From contig NZ_FPBJ01000015.1 of assembly GCF_900116635.1 (NCBI RefSeq), positions 1-64,000 on the forward strand: a stretch of DNA of 64,000 nt, in the 5' to 3' direction. The translations under genes and the position numbers were made by a program. The notes beneath the pieces are model-generated. The model was given only the letters and a program-made list of their open reading frames with translations. It ran no database searches and was not told the DNA's origin. Shown here in pieces: positions 9,552 to 19,383 of this stretch; position 1 is the stretch's first letter, and each line of letters starts with the position of its first letter. The DNA is from Xenorhabdus koppenhoeferi (GTDB taxonomy: Bacteria > Pseudomonadota > Gammaproteobacteria > Enterobacterales > Enterobacteriaceae).

Positions 9552-12435
9552 TCAAGATGCACTGTTTCATAAAGTGAAAGACGATATTCACTTTGATACC
9601 TTACTGGAACAAGCCCATCAGGTGGTTGACCAGCAGGCCGGAAAACTGTGGAGCGACACGGCGGAACACGATCCCGGCATCACCTTTCTGGAAGGACTCA
9701 GTTACGGTGTGTCAGATTTGGCTTACCGTCATACCCTGCCCCTGGCAGATTTACTGACTCCTGTACCAGAAAAACAGGATAAGGATGGAGGGATTTTCCC
9801 CACAGACTTTGGTCCCCATAAGACGCTGACTTGTGGGCCAATCACTACCGATGATTATCGGAGAGCGTTGCTGGACCTGCATAGCAGCGACTGGGCAGGG
9901 AAAACTACTCTACAGGATAAAGAAGATTTTCTGTTCCGTAACGTACAACTGGTTCATGAACCAGAAAAACCGCGCTATACCTATTGGTATGATGCCACCA
10001 AAAGGGAATATAGCTTTGTCAGTAGTGAAGAGGAAAAGGCAGAAAAATTTACGCTGAGGGGCAATTACTGGCTCTATCTGGAACCCACCCGCCGTACACA
10101 GGAGAACAGGACCGCAGCTACCCAGCAATTAACAGACTTTTTGACCCAAAACCGCAATATCGGGGAGTCAGTCAGTCAGATTATCTGGGCAGAACCGGTT
10201 GATTTTCCGCTATCACTGGATATCGAACTGGATGACGATGTACAGGATGTCGCCGGTATTTTCGCTGCCGTCTATAGTACCGCAGAGCAGTATTTGATGC
10301 CTGAGGCACAGCGTTACCGCACTGAAACGCTGCAAGATGCTGGAATGCACAATGATGAAATCTTTGAAGGGCCACAGTTAAAACATGGCTGGATCCCTGA
10401 ATTGCCGACAGCCCGTGACTATACGAAACCGATCACCCTAAATCTTAGCCGGCTGGTTAATAAACTGCTTGAGATTAAGGGCATTCAGAATGTGAATCGC
10501 CTTCAGTTGGACGATAGCTTTAACAAGACCTTGATTAAACCGATCAAAGAGGATAGCTGGTCATGGTCAATTAAAGAAGGCTACTACCCTCGCTTGTGGG
10601 GTAAAGATCCCATCCATCAACTGGCACAACAGGATGGCCCGCTCAGGGTGATCGCCAAAGGCGGGATCAGCGTTACGGTTGATGAACAAAAAATTCGGAA
10701 AAGTTTACCTAATCCACCTTTGATTCAGAATGAACCTGTGGTATTGGCTTACGGTCGGCATCGCGATGTAGCTAGTTATTATCCCATCAGCGATACGTTA
10801 CCTGCTTGCTATGAAATGCAGCAGCCTTTATCTGAAAGTGAACATGCTCAACGTTTGTTGTCACTTCATCAGTTTATACTGCCATTTGAACAACTGCTGG
10901 CTGGCGGCTGCCAGCAAATTGCCATGCTGCCACAATTGTTGGCTTTTCAGCGCAAGGGATATGAAGTATGGGGTGATCAGTGGCCGTTTAAGCCGGGTTC
11001 TGTCAATGAGAAAGCCCATCACGATTACGCTCCTCAATTAAAGGAGTGGTTAAAACAGATCGCGCTCGATAGCAATCACGAATTGGATATCGTCAATTAT
11101 CTGCTTGGATACTTTGGCACCCAGAGAGCACTGCGTACCTTTACCACCGACATTAATGATTTTCGCGCAGTGCAACAGGGCTATCTGGCTCAACAACCGA
11201 CATTGACTTACCACCGTGCCAATATTCAAATTGATCAGGTATCGTCGCTGCAAAAGCGCATTGCTGCCCGTCTGGGGTTAGGTGGTGAGCTGTTTAAATC
11301 GAAGCCAAACCTGAGAAAACTGCCTTTTTATCTGGTGGAACACCGGGCATTGCTGCCAATCAAGCCCAATAGCCAGTTTGATAAAGAGCAGAAACCAGAT
11401 TCAGTAACAAAAGAGAAAGAGAGCCAGACTGATCAGCATTATCTGGTGATTAAGCAAGCCAGTATTAATGGCGAGCTGAAACAAGGGCAAATAATCAATT
11501 TAATTCTCAATGAAGGTGAACAGAACAAAAACCGATTTACGATACGTGGTCAGATGATAGTCAAAGCCGAGGAAAATCAGTTTTGGCTGGACGCGGGTAA
11601 TAGTACGCAACTGGAATACAATCTGGAACGGGTAATAGCCGCTGCCAACGCGGAAAAACTGTTCTGGCAAAACAGCGTGGTCTGGATGGAAGATATGAAT
11701 TACCGTTTAGCCTATGCCGAAGATCAAACCCTGGATGGCAACAATTTACCTCAAAGCCAAAAACGGCTGACCCGCACAGCACAAACCCCCTTCCCGTCCC
11801 TGATTGCGGTAGATAATGAAATTACTCTGACCAAATCTTTAGGGATAGCCGGAGTCACACAGGAATATGCTGATAAATCAGAAAAGTTAAATGCAAAAGT
11901 TGTCAGCTTTGATCGCATCAAGGGCACCTTGATTATTGAACGTCAGGCTAGTTCGACATTGGAGTTCCCTGACGAGAAAGAAGCATGGCGATACAATTGG
12001 CATTTTTCAGGTGAAGAGTATGAAAAAACCGATCGTTTTTCATTTGTTATCAGTGTGGTGGTAAACAGTGATTTAATTCAAGACTCCGATGTTGATCCCT
12101 ATAAATTAGAAGAGTGGGTAAAAGAAACCATTCTTACCGAGTTTCCTGCCCATATTTCTATGATTATTCACTGGATGGATCAGGAAGCATTTTCAAATTT
12201 CGGCACTACTTACCAACGTTGGCAAAATAATGGTGCACCTTTGGGTGATGCTGCCTATTCGATTCTGGAAAGCCTGACATTAGGTAAATTACCTTCCTCT
12301 TTAAAAGGAATAGGGACAATGCGTGTTGCGACTCTACCCCAAAGAAAGGAAGTTGTCGGTGAAAACAACGATCACTGGAATACCGATAAAATAATCCAGA
12401 ATGAATTATTCTATGTTCCGAAAAAGAACGAATAA
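9544..12435 (+). CDS. pvc12: PVC large baseplate protein (Pvc12, gp7-like)
   Basis: A 963-residue protein starting MNNQDALFHKVKDDIHFDTLLEQA, with the early W-S-D-T-A-E-H-D-P-G-I-T-F-L-E-G-L motif of Pvc12/Afp12-type baseplate wedge proteins. It would pair with Pvc11 in each wedge and carry the tail fibre. The middle is lysine/glutamine rich and less conserved-looking. The start overlaps pvc11, and the stop lies 57 bases before the fibre gene. Function follows from family and gene order. Confidence 0.88.
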   Translation: MNNQDALFHKVKDDIHFDTLLEQAHQVVDQQAGKLWSDTAEHDPGITFLEGLSYGVSDLAYRHTLPLADLLTPVPEKQDKDGGIFPTDFGPHKTLTCGPITTDDYRRALLDLHSSDWAGKTTLQDKEDFLFRNVQLVHEPEKPRYTYWYDATKREYSFVSSEEEKAEKFTLRGNYWLYLEPTRRTQENRTAATQQLTDFLTQNRNIGESVSQIIWAEPVDFPLSLDIELDDDVQDVAGIFAAVYSTAEQYLMPEAQRYRTETLQDAGMHNDEIFEGPQLKHGWIPELPTARDYTKPITLNLSRLVNKLLEIKGIQNVNRLQLDDSFNKTLIKPIKEDSWSWSIKEGYYPRLWGKDPIHQLAQQDGPLRVIAKGGISVTVDEQKIRKSLPNPPLIQNEPVVLAYGRHRDVASYYPISDTLPACYEMQQPLSESEHAQRLLSLHQFILPFEQLLAGGCQQIAMLPQLLAFQRKGYEVWGDQWPFKPGSVNEKAHHDYAPQLKEWLKQIALDSNHELDIVNYLLGYFGTQRALRTFTTDINDFRAVQQGYLAQQPTLTYHRANIQIDQVSSLQKRIAARLGLGGELFKSKPNLRKLPFYLVEHRALLPIKPNSQFDKEQKPDSVTKEKESQTDQHYLVIKQASINGELKQGQIINLILNEGEQNKNRFTIRGQMIVKAEENQFWLDAGNSTQLEYNLERVIAAANAEKLFWQNSVVWMEDMNYRLAYAEDQTLDGNNLPQSQKRLTRTAQTPFPSLIAVDNEITLTKSLGIAGVTQEYADKSEKLNAKVVSFDRIKGTLIIERQASSTLEFPDEKEAWRYNWHFSGEEYEKTDRFSFVISVVVNSDLIQDSDVDPYKLEEWVKETILTEFPAHISMIIHWMDQEAFSNFGTTYQRWQNNGAPLGDAAYSILESLTLGKLPSSLKGIGTMRVATLPQRKEVVGENNDHWNTDKIIQNELFYVPKKNE

Positions 12436-12492
12436 GAAAATAAGCACCTACCAGTCACAATTTTATATTAAAAATAATTTATGGAGTTAGCC

Positions 12493-13428
12493 ATGAAAGA
12501 TATTAATCATTCTACAACAACACAAAACCAACACACTTTGCCTAATAAAAAAGGTGTTGGGCCTGAGACTGTTAAATTAAAAGATAAATTTAAAGAGGGC
12601 AGTATTCCTTTACAAACAGATTTTAATCAGTTAATTGATATTGCAGATGTTGGTCGCAAAGCCTGTGGTCAGTCGCCACAACAAGATGGCCCGGGAACAG
12701 GATTAAAGCTGGGCGATGACGGTAAACTTAATTTAAAAATAGGCTCTATTGAGAATAAGGGCTTTTCTCCATTAACACTGGAGAATGACATTTTATCTGT
12801 TAAGCTGGGCAGTGGCCTGATTAATAAAACCAATGAAATATGTGTTAGTCAGGGTAATGGTATCACGGTTGATTCAAATGGTGTCAGTATTGATCCCAAT
12901 ACTGTACTTCCCACAGGAATAATTGTGATGTTTTCTGGAAGTAACATTCCGACAGGATGGGCACTGTGTGATGGTAAAAATGGAACACCTGATCTTATCG
13001 ATAGATTTATTATGGGAGGTACAACACAGAATATTCATGGTCAGTCTTTAAATACGTTTTCCGGTAGCGAAAACGATAAGAAATTTACGTTCATATCAGA
13101 AAACCAGACTGTTCATATATCAGGAAGAACAGAAGGACATGCACTAACTGCTGAGCAAAATGGCCCACACAAACATGAACAAGGCGAAATCCTAAACCTA
13201 GAGGCGATGTGTCATAATGGCTCCACAGATGATATAAGTAATCGTGACTGGGTTAATGGTGGAAGCTCTGGTCGTGATTCAACTATAACCAGGTACAGAC
13301 CATATACATTTGAAAGTGGTGAAGGAAAAGAACATTCCCATAATATTAGCCTAACCAGCGGTCAACATAGTCATAATAATAATGTCACCGTACCGTATTA
13401 TATCCTAGCCTTTATAATTAAACTCTAA
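12493..13428 (+). CDS. pvc13: PVC tail fibre with collar domain (Pvc13-like)
   Basis: A 311-residue fibre protein. After a disordered S/T/N/Q N-terminus it has short beta-repeat segments (~70-135), then a phage tail-collar domain (LPTGIIVMFSGSNIPTGWAL, CDGKNGTPDL) from about residue 138. Towards the end HKHEQ and HSHN, with a later HSHNNN, give H-x-H metal-binding motifs as in T4 short tail fibres. It probably decides target-cell binding. Start ATG 12493 is placed by GGAG at 12483-12486; ATG 12481 overlaps that site. An ERIC element follows the gene. Confidence 0.85.
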   Translation: MKDINHSTTTQNQHTLPNKKGVGPETVKLKDKFKEGSIPLQTDFNQLIDIADVGRKACGQSPQQDGPGTGLKLGDDGKLNLKIGSIENKGFSPLTLENDILSVKLGSGLINKTNEICVSQGNGITVDSNGVSIDPNTVLPTGIIVMFSGSNIPTGWALCDGKNGTPDLIDRFIMGGTTQNIHGQSLNTFSGSENDKKFTFISENQTVHISGRTEGHALTAEQNGPHKHEQGEILNLEAMCHNGSTDDISNRDWVNGGSSGRDSTITRYRPYTFESGEGKEHSHNISLTSGQHSHNNNVTVPYYILAFIIKL

Positions 13429-13449
13429 TGAAATTTTCCTGATTTATAT

Positions 13450-13576
13450 TATACACAATGGATTTCAAGTTGCATCGCGACGGCAAGAGAGTAAATCCCC
13501 GGGAGCATAGATAACTATGTGACCGGGGTGAGCGAGCGCAGCCAACAAAGAGGCAGTTTGAAAGACGAAGTGTATA
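13450..13576 (+). repeat. Complete ERIC element (127 bp)
   Basis: TATACAC at 13450 and GTGTATA at 13570-13576 bound an imperfect palindrome of exactly 127 bases containing the ERIC core (GTGACCGGGGTGAGCGAGCG and GCCAACAAAG). It separates the fibre gene from pvc14 and will be transcribed as a long hairpin within the operon. A near-identical truncated copy sits at 18156. Confidence 0.9.
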
Positions 13577-13631
13577 GTAGCAATGGGCATTAGTAAACAC
13601 CCATTGCTAACTTACATAATTCATTTTATTT

Positions 13632-15230
13632 ATGGAGTTAAGTTATCTAATGACTTTATTGGCTGAAGAAACAAGCGGCATTATATTAAAAACCATTATC
13701 ACTATTGAATCCGCAGATTACAATGGTGAAAAAATAATGGATAAATGCTCGTATCTCTTTAATGAAAAGCTAGAAACAATCATTAAAGAAAATATTAAAA
13801 AATTAGAATCAACCAGTAATAACAAATTATTATTAGAAAAAATAGTCGTGGATTTAGGTAATATTGAGACTGATTTTTTTGAAACGGAAATTCCTATAAA
13901 GCTGGAATCTGAATTAAAAAAAATTTTACGAAAATATTTTCACTCTCACGAAGATACTCCGTGGAAAGAGAAAAAACACTTGCCACAAAAATACTTTCCA
14001 CGATCAGAAAAGAGTGTTCCCCATCGTACTTTTGCTGGATCTCCATTAATAAAAAAAGTGGATTATTACTTACATAAGGGAAACTGGTTATCTGATAACA
14101 ATAAGCATCCTGCAACAAATACGTTGAATATTGACAGAGAACATTGGCAACAGATTAATTATCATCCACAACAATGGTTACCTATGTTAGCCAAACACTG
14201 CTTACAACCTGCGGGGCTAAGCCGCTTAATTAAAATCTGCCAGCCAGATGTTCTTAGTATGCTTTGCCAGTTATTTACTAAAACAACCACTTCCGAATTT
14301 GTTAATTATCCAGCACAGATAATCACAGATAAAAAAGTGACACCAGAAAAATTGAGTTTAGCGGCTGAATATTACCTGCAACATCAGGTGAAGCATACCC
14401 ATGCCACGCAACAAGCACTTGGGTTGCAAACTCAAAATAAGCAAACATCGAGGGTAAATATTACTCAAAATGATAGCCATCTATTAAAACAGCATCACAA
14501 TAAAACTGACATGCCAATGGATGCAGTACCGCCATTTGCACTCCAGCCCATGCAAATATCCGCTCAATCAGCGGCCACACAACAGCATCATAGTTTGATA
14601 AAGAAGACGGTAAAACAAAACCCTGCAACTTTACAAAACAGGCAACAACACAAGGAATTACTGAAAACCGCTTTATCAGCGCAGATATCCTCCATACAAC
14701 CTGATAATGGAATTCAAACCCCATCAGCACAGTCGATTTTACCCATCAGCAATGCCGGTTGCATGATTTTATGGCCGTTATTGCCAACATTTTTCCGTGC
14801 CTTTGATTTATTGGATACAAACCGATTTATCAGCCTTGAAGTGCAAAGAGAAGCCGTCTGTTTACTTGACTGGTTGATTTGGGCCGAAGAGGGAATACCT
14901 GCATGGAGGCTGGCACTAAACAAAGTGATCTGCGGTCTTCCCATAAATGACAACTCGCTATGGCATTCACCAGAACCAGGACAGCGAGCGGCCATCAACC
15001 AATGGCTGGAAAAAACCCTCATACAGCTTCCGGCCTGGGAAAAAATGGGCGCAAGCGATGTGCGTCACTTATTTCTGCAACGATCCGGGGAGTTGAGCGA
15101 ACTGAACGGTGTAACAAACATCCATATTCAACCCGAAGTTTACGATGCACTGATAAGCGAATGGCCGTGGCCCATGAACATAGCGAGTTTTAGCTGGTTG
15201 AAACACCCCATCACCATCACGTGGTTATAA
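13632..15230 (+). CDS. pvc14: PVC tape-measure protein (Pvc14-like)
   Basis: A 532-residue protein at the tape-measure position of PVC loci. The N-terminal ~95 residues and the C-terminal ~150 (with W-PLLPTFFRAFDLL, EAVCLLDWLIWAEEG, and IHIQPEVYDALISEWPWP) look folded. The middle (~250-360) is Q/H/T-rich and low complexity, consistent with a length ruler. It may start at ATG 13632 or ATG 13650; the upstream GGAG at 13634-13637 favours neither clearly. Identification is by position and the conserved C-terminal block. Confidence 0.8.
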   Translation: MELSYLMTLLAEETSGIILKTIITIESADYNGEKIMDKCSYLFNEKLETIIKENIKKLESTSNNKLLLEKIVVDLGNIETDFFETEIPIKLESELKKILRKYFHSHEDTPWKEKKHLPQKYFPRSEKSVPHRTFAGSPLIKKVDYYLHKGNWLSDNNKHPATNTLNIDREHWQQINYHPQQWLPMLAKHCLQPAGLSRLIKICQPDVLSMLCQLFTKTTTSEFVNYPAQIITDKKVTPEKLSLAAEYYLQHQVKHTHATQQALGLQTQNKQTSRVNITQNDSHLLKQHHNKTDMPMDAVPPFALQPMQISAQSAATQQHHSLIKKTVKQNPATLQNRQQHKELLKTALSAQISSIQPDNGIQTPSAQSILPISNAGCMILWPLLPTFFRAFDLLDTNRFISLEVQREAVCLLDWLIWAEEGIPAWRLALNKVICGLPINDNSLWHSPEPGQRAAINQWLEKTLIQLPAWEKMGASDVRHLFLQRSGELSELNGVTNIHIQPEVYDALISEWPWPMNIASFSWLKHPITITWL

Positions 15231-15266
15231 CCCTCGATCACAATCATTTAGTTTGAGTAGAAATTT

Positions 15267-17354
15267 ATGAATACAGCGCCTGTTTTTTCTGATTTATTTA
15301 AGCAAAATAATGACCCTAATCTGGTATTTTTATTTAGCCAACTAGAACGTATCGATCTGGTTCTTCAATATCATTTCCATTGCAGATCAGATCAGAAAGT
15401 TGACCTCCTTGATGAGTTCCTGCTAAGCGAAGAAGATGTTATAGCCAGACTGGATAATCCACTGGGTAAACCTCATTGGCTCAGCGATGATTGTCTGGTA
15501 ATACCGCAAACCGTCACACCCGTGGCATCCCGATTAACTGACCTGATTGCACGTTTTGAACTGACTGATTTTGAAAGAGATGTTTTGCTGCTAGGTTTAC
15601 TGCCCCATTTTGATAATCGCTATTATCAACTGTTTGCACTGATTCAGAAAGAACAACAACCCTGTCTTCCCTCTTTTGCGCTGACGCTGGAATTGTTTTG
15701 CCGCTCAGTGCCGGAGAAACAGGCACAGCAGGCCAGTTTCCTGCACCGTTCCCCCTTGATTGGCTGCCAGCTATTATTCATTGATAGCCACCCAAAAACA
15801 TTATCCTGGCTCCAGACATCCTTTATCACTGACAGCAGCGTATATCATTTTTTACTTGGACATCACCATATTACGCCAGCTTTAGAATATTGTGCTGAGT
15901 GGATAACGCCCACAGAAATTGGCAGTTATCCCACAGGCTTAAAACAAGCATTGAGTCATGTTCTGTTATCTGAGCATGATAATATTCGACCTGTTACTTT
16001 GTTACAGGGAATGGCTGGCAGTGCCAGAGCCTATGCGGTTGCCAATATGATGGCATCAGAACAGCGACAAACGCTGTTGGTGGATATGGCTAAACTGGCT
16101 GATAACGATGATAAGACCCTATTCTCCCAAATAAAGTCTATTTTGCGAGAGACTCTCATACGTGGTGCCTGTTTATTGTTGCGAAATTTTTGCTTATTTG
16201 CAGAACAGAACAAACAGCTACTGGATTCCCTGTCGGCCTTATTAAATCAACCAGAATTAAGGATTATTTGCCTGGTCGAACCCTATTCACCGTTAGTATG
16301 GCTGAAAAATATAGCAACACTACTGATCGAAATGCCCATTTTTACCGCAGTGGAAAAAGCCAGATTATTGACTGCACGCTTACCCAATAACTGTTCAAAT
16401 GATATTGATGCCATCGCTTTAAGCCAACGTTACGCGTTTAATCCCGAAACCCTGCCATTGATTTTGCAAGAGGCGCAACTTTACCAACAGCAGCGGGATC
16501 CTTTAGGTATCTTGCAGCAATGCGATATCCGCAAGGCCCTCAATTTACGGGTCCAGCAAAATTTTGGGCAATTGGCACAGAGAATTATCCCTAAACGTTC
16601 GTTAAAAGATTTGTTAGTCTCCGACGAAATTGCCCGGCAGATACAAGAAATACTCACGGCAATTAAATACCGGGAACATGTTCTGACAGGAGAGTTTAAA
16701 GATAAAATTGGTTATGGCACCGGTATCAGTGCCTTGTTTTATGGTGATTCCGGCACCGGAAAAACGATGGCAGCAGAAGTGATTGCCAACCATATTGGCG
16801 TTGATTTAATTAAAGTGGATCTATCCACCGTCGTGAATAAATATATCGGCGAAACAGAGAAAAATTTATCCCGTATTTTCGATTTGGCAGAGCAGGATAC
16901 CGGGGTTTTATTCTTTGATGAAGCGGATGCCCTGTTTGGCAAACGTAGCGAAACCAAAGATGCGCAAGACAGACATGCCAATATTGAAGTCTCTTATTTA
17001 CTGCAACGGCTGGAAAATTTTCCGGGGCTGGTTATTTTATCCACCAATAACCGCAGCCATTTAGACAGTGCTTTTAATCGACGTTTTACTTTTATTACTC
17101 GCTTTACTTATCCGAATGAAACCATTCGCAAGAAAATGTGGCAGGCAATCTGGCCTAAAAATATAAAAATTTCCCAAGATGTGGATTTCGATAAATTAGC
17201 CCAACAAACCAGTGTGACTGGCGCAAATATTCGCAATATTGCTTTACTGTCTTCATTTTTTGCCGCAGAAAATAGTCATAACGAAGTCAGTAATGAAAAT
17301 ATCCAAATAGCATTGGAACGCGAATTAGCCAAAGTGGGACGGTTAACTTTTTAA
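15267..17354 (+). CDS. pvc15: PVC AAA+ ATPase (Pvc15-like)
   Basis: A 695-residue cytosolic ATPase. The C-terminal AAA+ module has Walker A GDSGTGKT (~residues 492-499), Walker B VLFFDEADALFG, and an arginine-rich SRH region (STNNRSHLDSAFNRRFTF). The N-terminal half is a helical domain particular to this family. In PVCs this ATPase is linked to payload loading or particle assembly. It follows pvc14 by 36 bases. Confidence 0.92.
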   Translation: MNTAPVFSDLFKQNNDPNLVFLFSQLERIDLVLQYHFHCRSDQKVDLLDEFLLSEEDVIARLDNPLGKPHWLSDDCLVIPQTVTPVASRLTDLIARFELTDFERDVLLLGLLPHFDNRYYQLFALIQKEQQPCLPSFALTLELFCRSVPEKQAQQASFLHRSPLIGCQLLFIDSHPKTLSWLQTSFITDSSVYHFLLGHHHITPALEYCAEWITPTEIGSYPTGLKQALSHVLLSEHDNIRPVTLLQGMAGSARAYAVANMMASEQRQTLLVDMAKLADNDDKTLFSQIKSILRETLIRGACLLLRNFCLFAEQNKQLLDSLSALLNQPELRIICLVEPYSPLVWLKNIATLLIEMPIFTAVEKARLLTARLPNNCSNDIDAIALSQRYAFNPETLPLILQEAQLYQQQRDPLGILQQCDIRKALNLRVQQNFGQLAQRIIPKRSLKDLLVSDEIARQIQEILTAIKYREHVLTGEFKDKIGYGTGISALFYGDSGTGKTMAAEVIANHIGVDLIKVDLSTVVNKYIGETEKNLSRIFDLAEQDTGVLFFDEADALFGKRSETKDAQDRHANIEVSYLLQRLENFPGLVILSTNNRSHLDSAFNRRFTFITRFTYPNETIRKKMWQAIWPKNIKISQDVDFDKLAQQTSVTGANIRNIALLSSFFAAENSHNEVSNENIQIALERELAKVGRLTF

Positions 17355-17406
17355 AATTCATATCAATCAAAATACCTAAGTAACAATTTAAAATTGTAGA
17401 TCACTT

Positions 17407-17435
17407 CCTTACTCCTCGCGCCGCGAGGAGTAAGG
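17407..17435. promoter_or_regulatory. Perfect 13-bp stem between pvc15 and pvc16
   Basis: CCTTACTCCTCGC (17407-17419) pairs without mismatch with GCGAGGAGTAAGG (17423-17435) across a three-base loop. No T-run follows. It lies in the 184-base gap before pvc16 and could be a processing or stability hairpin, or a weak terminator that lets pvc16 and the payloads be expressed separately. Confidence 0.55.
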
Positions 17436-17538
17436 GTACCTCATAATTTGTGTGTATCACTATTATGAAAGTCTATTTATATATTAAATGTACTGATAAT
17501 TTAATCGTTATCACAATAATAAATTAAGAGGATTATTT

Positions 17539-18138
17539 ATGTTAAAAACGCAAACCATTATTGATGTCAATAACGCAATGAAAACTATGCTGGAAAAATA
17601 TTTGGGTAACAAATTTGTGATTAGTTTTGTTTTACCTGAATTAGATACGCGGCCATCAAATGAGATGGTGAGTGTCTTTCTTTATGATATTCATGAAGAT
17701 TTACAGCTCAGAACAACAGAATCCAGAGCGTTTAATACCTCTTCAGGGAAATTATTGCCAGGTCGGGTCAATATTAAATGCAATTATCTGATTACTTACT
17801 GGGAATCGACCAGATCCGAAATCGATCTCAGCAGTCCTGACAGTCAACCTGATAATCAGGCAATAAAGGTCATGTCGCAAGTCTTGAACGCCTTAATTAA
17901 TAACCGCCAATTAACGGGAATTCCCGGTGCTTATACGCAAGTTGTGCCGCCGAAAGAAAGTTTAAACAGCTTAGGGAATTTCTGGCAGTCACTGGGGAAT
18001 CGCCCACGACTTTCTCTGAATTACTCAGTGACAGTACCAATTAGCCTCACTGATGCTGAAGATGAAGTGACTCCAGTGAGCACGCTTTCTTCTACAGTGG
18101 AACAAATGACACAAATCACATCACTTAGTCAGAAATAA
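17539..18138 (+). CDS. pvc16: PVC terminal cap protein (Pvc16-like, DUF4255)
   Basis: A 199-residue protein with the DUF4255/Pvc16 N-terminal pattern: IDVNNAMKTMLEKYL, FVLPELDTRPSNEMVSVFLY, a GRVNIKCNYLITYW strand and LGNFWQSLGNRPRLSLNYSV. It caps the distal end of tube and sheath. AAGAGGA before ATG 17539 is the ribosome site. It is the last structural gene; payloads follow. Confidence 0.92.
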   Translation: MLKTQTIIDVNNAMKTMLEKYLGNKFVISFVLPELDTRPSNEMVSVFLYDIHEDLQLRTTESRAFNTSSGKLLPGRVNIKCNYLITYWESTRSEIDLSSPDSQPDNQAIKVMSQVLNALINNRQLTGIPGAYTQVVPPKESLNSLGNFWQSLGNRPRLSLNYSVTVPISLTDAEDEVTPVSTLSSTVEQMTQITSLSQK

Positions 18139-18155
18139 AATTTTTGATCAGTAGC

Positions 18156-18256
18156 TATACACAATGGATTTTAAGTTGCATCGCGACGGCAAGAGAGCAA
18201 ATCCCCGGGAGCATAGATAACTATGTGACCGGGGTGAGCGAGCGCAGCCAACAAAA
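18156..18256 (+). repeat. 3'-truncated ERIC element
   Basis: Starts TATACAC and matches the 127-base ERIC at 13450 almost base for base through CAACAAA, then breaks off. It separates pvc16 from the payload genes and ends about 45 bases before the next start codon. Confidence 0.85.
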
Positions 18257-18299
18257 TAGATATCATCCTTGTTATTTTTCACTAAATAAAGGAGTTAAA

Positions 18300-18556
18300 A
18301 TGTACGAATTATTAACAATAAGGAGAGATCTTGAATCTCTTGGAATAAAAAAAGGTAATCAAATTATATTTAAATGTAAAAATATTGCTGCCGAAGATAG
18401 TGAAAACCTTTTTTCGTATCATATATTTATGAAGAAAGAAGAATCACAAGGAGTGTCATCTATAAAAAAATTATTTCTAATGAAATAAGAGATTTAAATC
18501 ATGATGTCGTGGCATTCGATTATTCAAAACTAAGAAGTGTAAACAGAAATTATTAA
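18300..18556 (+). pseudogene. Short payload-region gene of unknown function, split by a -1 frameshift
   Basis: ATG 18300 follows GGAG (18291-18294). The zero frame runs 62 codons to TAA 18486-18488. The -1 frame then continues with coding-like sequence (IISNEIRDLNHDVVAFDYSK) to TAA 18554-18556, so one 85-residue protein was probably encoded. At the switch the zero frame reads A_AAA_AAA (18464-18470), a possible slippery heptamer, but an A-tract deletion explains it as well. The sequence is K/E/N-rich with no domain I recognise. It could be an accessory or chaperone for the next gene. Confidence 0.55.
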
Positions 18557-18591
18557 TATTTATAACAAATTATTTAAATCGGAATATTATC

Positions 18592-19310
18592 ATGTATAGT
18601 TTTAAACATAAAGAAGAAAAGAAAAATCAATCCTGCCGTCCTAATCAAGATACTGCCAATGATAGTCATGCAACAACATCAAGAATAGCGGAATTAAAGA
18701 AAAACTTTCAACAGGCACCAACAACCTCTGAGGTAATAACTTCTACCAGCGCAACGACCGTTGATACACAAAATCCAAAAGTAGCACCGATACCAGCACC
18801 AACAAACAACATAAAAAACCATTTACATTATATCGGGCAGATAACCGGAGCTTTGAAGAGTTACAAAAAAGTAGTCCTGAGGGATTTAAGTCCTGGGTGA
18901 ATCTTGACAGTGAAAAAGCGAGAAAATTTGCCAGTGTATTTTTGGGTAATGACAATGTTGAGAGTTTGCCCAGGTATATTATTGATGAGATTAATAAATG
19001 GAAAAAAGCAGGAACACCTAAACTAAATGACCTTTCCACATTTATAAAATATACCAAAGATCGCTCAACCGTTTGGGTTTCTACCGCAGTCAATACTGAA
19101 GCAGGAGGGCAAAGCTCAGGAGCACCACTTTATGAAATATCAATGGAGCTTTATGAGATTGGAGTAGAGAAAGGAAAATTGATTCCATTACCAAATGGAA
19201 GAACCGGGAAGATGAAACCTTCCATTCTTCTTGATATACCGAATCTCGAAGACGCAACAATTATCGCCCTGAATCATGGACCGTTAATGATACTGAAATA
19301 TCCTTTTTGA
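18592..19310 (+). pseudogene. ADP-ribosyltransferase toxin payload, frame-disrupted (or -1 frameshifted)
   Basis: The zero frame from ATG 18592 gives a ~75-residue disordered K/Q/T/P-rich leader like the N-terminal signals of PVC payloads, and stops at 18900. The -1 frame reads LYRADNRSFEELQKSS just after the break and continues to TGA 19310. LYRADNR is the NAD-binding arginine motif of cholera/heat-labile-toxin-type ADP-ribosyltransferases; STVWVSTAVN matches their STS strand, followed by GGQSSGAPLYEI. NLEDAT sits where the catalytic E-x-E loop should be, but a clean E-x-E is not seen. The frame change falls on A_AAA_AAC at 18813-18819, in exact slippery register. Either a pseudogene or a toxin made by programmed frameshifting. 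Confidence 0.75.
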
Positions 19311-19383
19311 CAACTATTCCAATGAGCAATTTAAAACCTTATAAAAGATAAAATCTGAGACCATAATTAAGGATATGATAAAC

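Noticed and set aside
18144-18299. N-terminal extension of the small payload-region gene into the ERIC element
   Set aside because: The extension is simply an open frame through repeat DNA; ATG 18300 has a proper GGAG site.
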